A stretch of DNA of 64,000 nt from Pseudomonadota bacterium (GTDB taxonomy: Bacteria; Pseudomonadota; Gammaproteobacteria; Steroidobacterales; Steroidobacteraceae), in assembly GCA_018241445.1 (NCBI GenBank), contig JAFEDT010000016.1, forward strand, positions 111,860-175,859, given 5' to 3'. Positions 61,534 to 64,000 of the stretch are shown piece after piece. Within the stretch, counting starts at the first letter, position 1, and every line of letters begins with the position of its first letter. The notes under the pieces were generated by a model. That model had not been told where the DNA came from. It did no database searches and saw only the letters and a list, made by a program, of their open reading frames with translations. A program made the translations under genes and the position numbers.

Positions 61534-62475
61534 TCAAGGCTCCGGGTCGCTGCCTTCGGCGATGCCTTCGAACAGTGGTGTCGACAGATAGCGCTCGCCC
61601 GTGTCGGGCAGCATCGCCAGGATCACCGACCCCTGCGGGGCGTCGGCGGCCACCTTCAACGCCGCCGCGAAGGTGCCGCCCGAGGAAATACCGCAGAAGA
61701 TACCCTCGCTGCGCGCCAGCGCGCGCGCATTCTCCATGGCCTCCGCGTCGCTGACGGTCACCATGCGATGGGCAACCTCGCGCTTGAGCACCGCCGGCAC
61801 GAAGTCCGGTGTCCAGCCCTGGATCTTGTGTGGGCTCCAGGGATTACCGGCCAGCATCGCCGCGCCGGCGGGTTCGGCGGCGACGATCTGCACCTGCGGC
61901 CGTGCCAGGCGCAAAACCTCGCCTGCACCCGTGAGCGTGCCGCCGGTGCCCCAGCCGGTGACGAAGAAGTCGAGCCGCCGGCCCACGAAGTCCTGCAGGA
62001 TCTCCGGCCCGGTGGTGTTGCGGTGATAGGCGGGATTGGCCTCGTTCTCGAACTGCCGCGCCAGGAACCAGCCGTGCTTGGCGGCCAGTTGCTCCGCCTT
62101 GCGCACCATGCCGGTGCCGCGTTCGGCGGCGGTCGTCAGTATCACCTTCGCGCCCAGCATGCGCATGAGCTTGCGCCGCTCCACGGAAAAGGTCTCCGTC
62201 ATGACGGCCACGAACGGATAGCCCTTGGCGGCGCAGACCATGGCAAGTGCAATGCCGGTATTGCCGGAGGTGGCTTCCACCACCGTCTGGCCCGGCTTGA
62301 GTGTGCCGCGGCGTTCGGCATCCTCGATGATCCCGATTGCCAGCCGGTCTTTCACCGACGACATAGGGTTGAAGGACTCGCACTTCACGAACATCGTGAC
62401 GTTGCGGGGCGCGAGGCGGTTGATGCGCACTACCGGCGTTTTGCCGATGGTGCCGAGTATGCTGTCGTAAATCAT
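61534..62475 (-). CDS. cysK: Cysteine synthase (PLP-dependent)
   Basis: 313 residues, the usual length. PLP-binding Lys42 lies in SSVKDRLA, the substrate loop TSGNTG at 69-74 and the phosphate-binding GTGGTLTGAG further on. FCGISSGGTFAAAL and a C-terminal acidic tail complete the fold. The Lys motif reads NPMSSVKDR instead of NPGGSVKDR, a departure that may relate to the acyl donor used. It replaces the acyl group of O-acetyl- or O-succinylserine by sulfide. First of a two-gene unit with the MetX-like acyltransferase. Confidence 0.92.
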   Translation of the reverse strand: MIYDSILGTIGKTPVVRINRLAPRNVTMFVKCESFNPMSSVKDRLAIGIIEDAERRGTLKPGQTVVEATSGNTGIALAMVCAAKGYPFVAVMTETFSVERRKLMRMLGAKVILTTAAERGTGMVRKAEQLAAKHGWFLARQFENEANPAYHRNTTGPEILQDFVGRRLDFFVTGWGTGGTLTGAGEVLRLARPQVQIVAAEPAGAAMLAGNPWSPHKIQGWTPDFVPAVLKREVAHRMVTVSDAEAMENARALARSEGIFCGISSGGTFAAALKVAADAPQGSVILAMLPDTGERYLSTPLFEGIAEGSDPEP

Positions 62476-62534
62476 GGTCTGGCTTTCTACGCCGCCCGCC
62501 GGTGGCCCACAAGACCCGGAGTGGTCATTTGCTT

Positions 62535-63431
62535 ATGCCTGACTCGAATGATTGCATGATCAGACTGCAGAAATTGCTGGCCGAGGCGGGACTTGCCTCG
62601 CGCCGCACAGTGGAGGAATGGATCCGCGCAGGGCGGGTGACCGTTGCAGGGCGTGTGGCGCGTCTGGGGGATCGTGCCGGGCCCGGGGACGACGTGCGGC
62701 TGGACGGACGGCCGATACCGCGCCCCACGCCCGGTAACGCGCCGCAGGTCCACGAGGTCCTCCTTTATTACAAGCCGACGGGCGAGGTGACCACCCGCAG
62801 CGACCCCGCCGGCCGTCCGACCGTTTTCGACCGGCTGCCGCCGCCGCGCGCGGGGCGCTGGATTTCCGTCGGGCGGCTGGACGTGAACACGTCGGGCCTC
62901 CTGCTGCTGACCACCGATGGCGCCCTGGCGCATCGCCTGATGCACCCCTCCAGCGAGGTGGAACGTGAATACCTGGTCCGGGTACGGGGACGCCCCCCCG
63001 CGCGGGTGCTGGAGCGGCTGCGCCGGGAGGTGGAACTGGAGGATGGTCCCGCACGCTTCGACCGCCTGGTCCCTTCCGCGGACCCGGATTCGGGCCCCAA
63101 GCCTGGGGCAAGTGTACCCGGTAGCGCCGGCGGGTCCGGCGCGCAGCTTGACCGGGGGCCAGGCCAGAACCGGCCTGCGGGGACCCGGCAGGACCTCCCT
63201 GGCCACAGCAGCTTCCGGGTCGTGCTGCACGAGGGCCGGAACCGGGAGGTCAGGCGACTCTGGAGTGCCGTGGGGTTCGAGGTCAGCCGGCTGCTGCGGA
63301 TCCGCTATGGGCCCGCGGAACTGCCCCGGGACCTGCGGCCCGGGCAGGCCCGTCCGGCGGGGGCGGAGCTGGTCGGCCTGCTCCGGGGCTGGGCCATACG
63401 GTCCCGGGGGTCGGGGGAGCCTCCCGGCTAG
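62535..63431 (+). CDS. RsuA/RluB-family pseudouridine synthase with long linker
   Basis: 298 residues from the ATG at 62535; a GTG at 62502 and ATG at 62556 are alternatives. The N-terminal S4 domain (MIRLQKLLAEAGLASRRTVEEWI) binds RNA. The catalytic Asp116 lies in GRLDVNTSGLLLLT. The C-terminal part ends with LHEGRNREVRRLWSAVGFEVSRLLRIRYG. RluB modifies U2605 of 23S rRNA; RsuA modifies 16S rRNA. An unusual Gly/Pro-rich, low-complexity insertion of ~40 residues (about 190-235) precedes the HEGRN motif. Confidence 0.9.
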   Translation: MPDSNDCMIRLQKLLAEAGLASRRTVEEWIRAGRVTVAGRVARLGDRAGPGDDVRLDGRPIPRPTPGNAPQVHEVLLYYKPTGEVTTRSDPAGRPTVFDRLPPPRAGRWISVGRLDVNTSGLLLLTTDGALAHRLMHPSSEVEREYLVRVRGRPPARVLERLRREVELEDGPARFDRLVPSADPDSGPKPGASVPGSAGGSGAQLDRGPGQNRPAGTRQDLPGHSSFRVVLHEGRNREVRRLWSAVGFEVSRLLRIRYGPAELPRDLRPGQARPAGAELVGLLRGWAIRSRGSGEPPG

Positions 63432-63452
63432 CAAGTTACGGGCCAAACCGCA

Positions 63453-63481
63453 TTGACACCCACCCCTGCGGAAATCAGAAT
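63453..63481 (+). promoter_or_regulatory. Sigma-70 promoter of the tRNA-tuf operon
   Basis: Perfect TTGACA at 63453-63458, a 17-bp spacer, and CAGAAT at 63476-63481 (four of six consensus positions). Transcription would start around 63488, about ten bases before the first tRNA. Confidence 0.75.
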
Positions 63482-63497
63482 ACGCGGCTCGTTTTGC

Positions 63498-63583
<86 letters not shown>

Positions 63584-63658
63584 CGTCGAGGGGCTGAAGG
63601 GTCTTCGCGGACCAACGGGAATGAGGGCGCCGGTTGCTGCAGTCACGGGAACGCCGGC

Positions 63659-63732
<74 letters not shown>

Positions 63733-63754
63733 GAAGCGAAGTTTGCAGCCACGG

Positions 63755-63830
<76 letters not shown>

Positions 63831-63879
63831 GATCCACCGGGCAACCGGTCGAGTTGAAAGTTGGTTTGAGGAAAACGCC

Positions 63880-64000
63880 ATGTCGAAAGAGAAGTTTGAG
63901 CGCAGCAAGCCGCACGTAAACGTGGGGACGATTGGGCACGTGGATCACGGGAAGACGACGCTGACGGCGGCGCTGACGAAGGTGATGGCCGAGACCAACG
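63880..64000 (+). CDS. tuf: Elongation factor Tu (3' truncated by window edge)
   Basis: The first 40 codons of EF-Tu are visible. They begin [20 protein letters not shown] and contain the P-loop GHVDHGKTT that binds GTP. EF-Tu brings aminoacyl-tRNA to the ribosome. The ATG is preceded by GAGGAAA. It is co-transcribed with the three tRNAs upstream; the remainder lies beyond base 64000. Confidence 0.98.
   Translation, partial: MSKEKFERSKPHVNVGTIGHVDHGKTTLTAALTKVMAETN

Overview
The window is a GC-rich, densely coded chromosomal segment of a free-living gammaproteobacterium. The right end carries tRNA-Tyr, tRNA-Gly and tRNA-Thr directly ahead of the elongation factor Tu gene, an arrangement familiar from gammaproteobacteria. 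Several other traits fit the Xanthomonadales/Nevskiales side of that class (for example Steroidobacteraceae-like organisms): three large TonB-dependent receptors, a MetX-like acyltransferase next to a cysteine synthase, a high-potential iron-sulfur protein, an ECF43-like sigma factor with a Pkn-type kinase, and DUF6152/DUF6644 proteins. The genus assignment is inference from gene content only.

Layout, left to right. 1-1.4 kb: the end of an aromatic ring-hydroxylating dioxygenase alpha subunit, then its beta subunit. 1.6-4.8 kb: a tight operon of a double DUF1259 secreted protein, a ChrA-type chromate transporter and a secreted beta-propeller protein. 5.0-8.7 kb: a TonB-dependent receptor with a good sigma-70 promoter, an exported cyclase-family hydrolase and a carboxymuconolactone-decarboxylase-like protein. 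8.7-15.0 kb: a minus-strand cusCBA-type copper/silver efflux operon preceded by a cysteine-rich secreted protein. 15.1-15.8 kb: a VapBC-like toxin-antitoxin pair with a perfect 29-bp palindrome upstream. 15.9-23.0 kb: a two-component system, a large TonB receptor and an MHS-family carboxylate symporter, plausibly one uptake system. 23.2-25.7 kb: a zinc ribbon protein, a VOC protein, an Asp/Glu racemase-like protein and a frameshifted membrane protein gene. 25.7-26.3 kb: a ParDE-like toxin-antitoxin pair.

26.5-32.9 kb: a TonB receptor facing a minus-strand operon of DUF4331 protein, lipoprotein, TPR protein and HupE/UreJ-like membrane protein. 33.2-41.5 kb: an ECF sigma factor and RskA-type anti-sigma factor followed by a long co-oriented lipid-modification cluster (desaturase, flavoprotein, DUF1365, cyclopropane-fatty-acid synthase, DUF2878, DUF1295, second methyltransferase). 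This is the strongest candidate for an interesting system, possibly related to furan or branched fatty acid formation under oxidative stress. 41.7-45 kb: an unassigned secreted protein, a YceI protein and another unassigned secreted protein, with two gene-free stretches.

45.4-48.8 kb: an ECF42-type sigma factor between two DGPF/YciI proteins, then a ferredoxin, a HiPIP and a PilZ protein. 49-54 kb: a poorly characterised envelope/redox neighbourhood (repeat-containing secreted protein, DUF6152, two tandem DUF6644 membrane proteins, a heme lipoprotein, an exported cupin and a Tat-type PLP enzyme). 54-59.4 kb: an ECF43-like sigma factor, a diheme DUF1111 protein and a Ser/Thr kinase with a TPR region, probably a phosphorylation-controlled sigma pathway. 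59.5-63.4 kb: an HpaI-type aldolase, the MetX-like/CysK pair and an RsuA/RluB pseudouridine synthase. 63.45-64.0 kb: the tRNA-tuf operon, cut by the window edge.

Three different ECF sigma modules lie within about 26 kb. No rRNA, CRISPR array, insertion sequence, prophage gene or origin was seen. All functional calls are by eye from motifs and family recollection; no database search was run.
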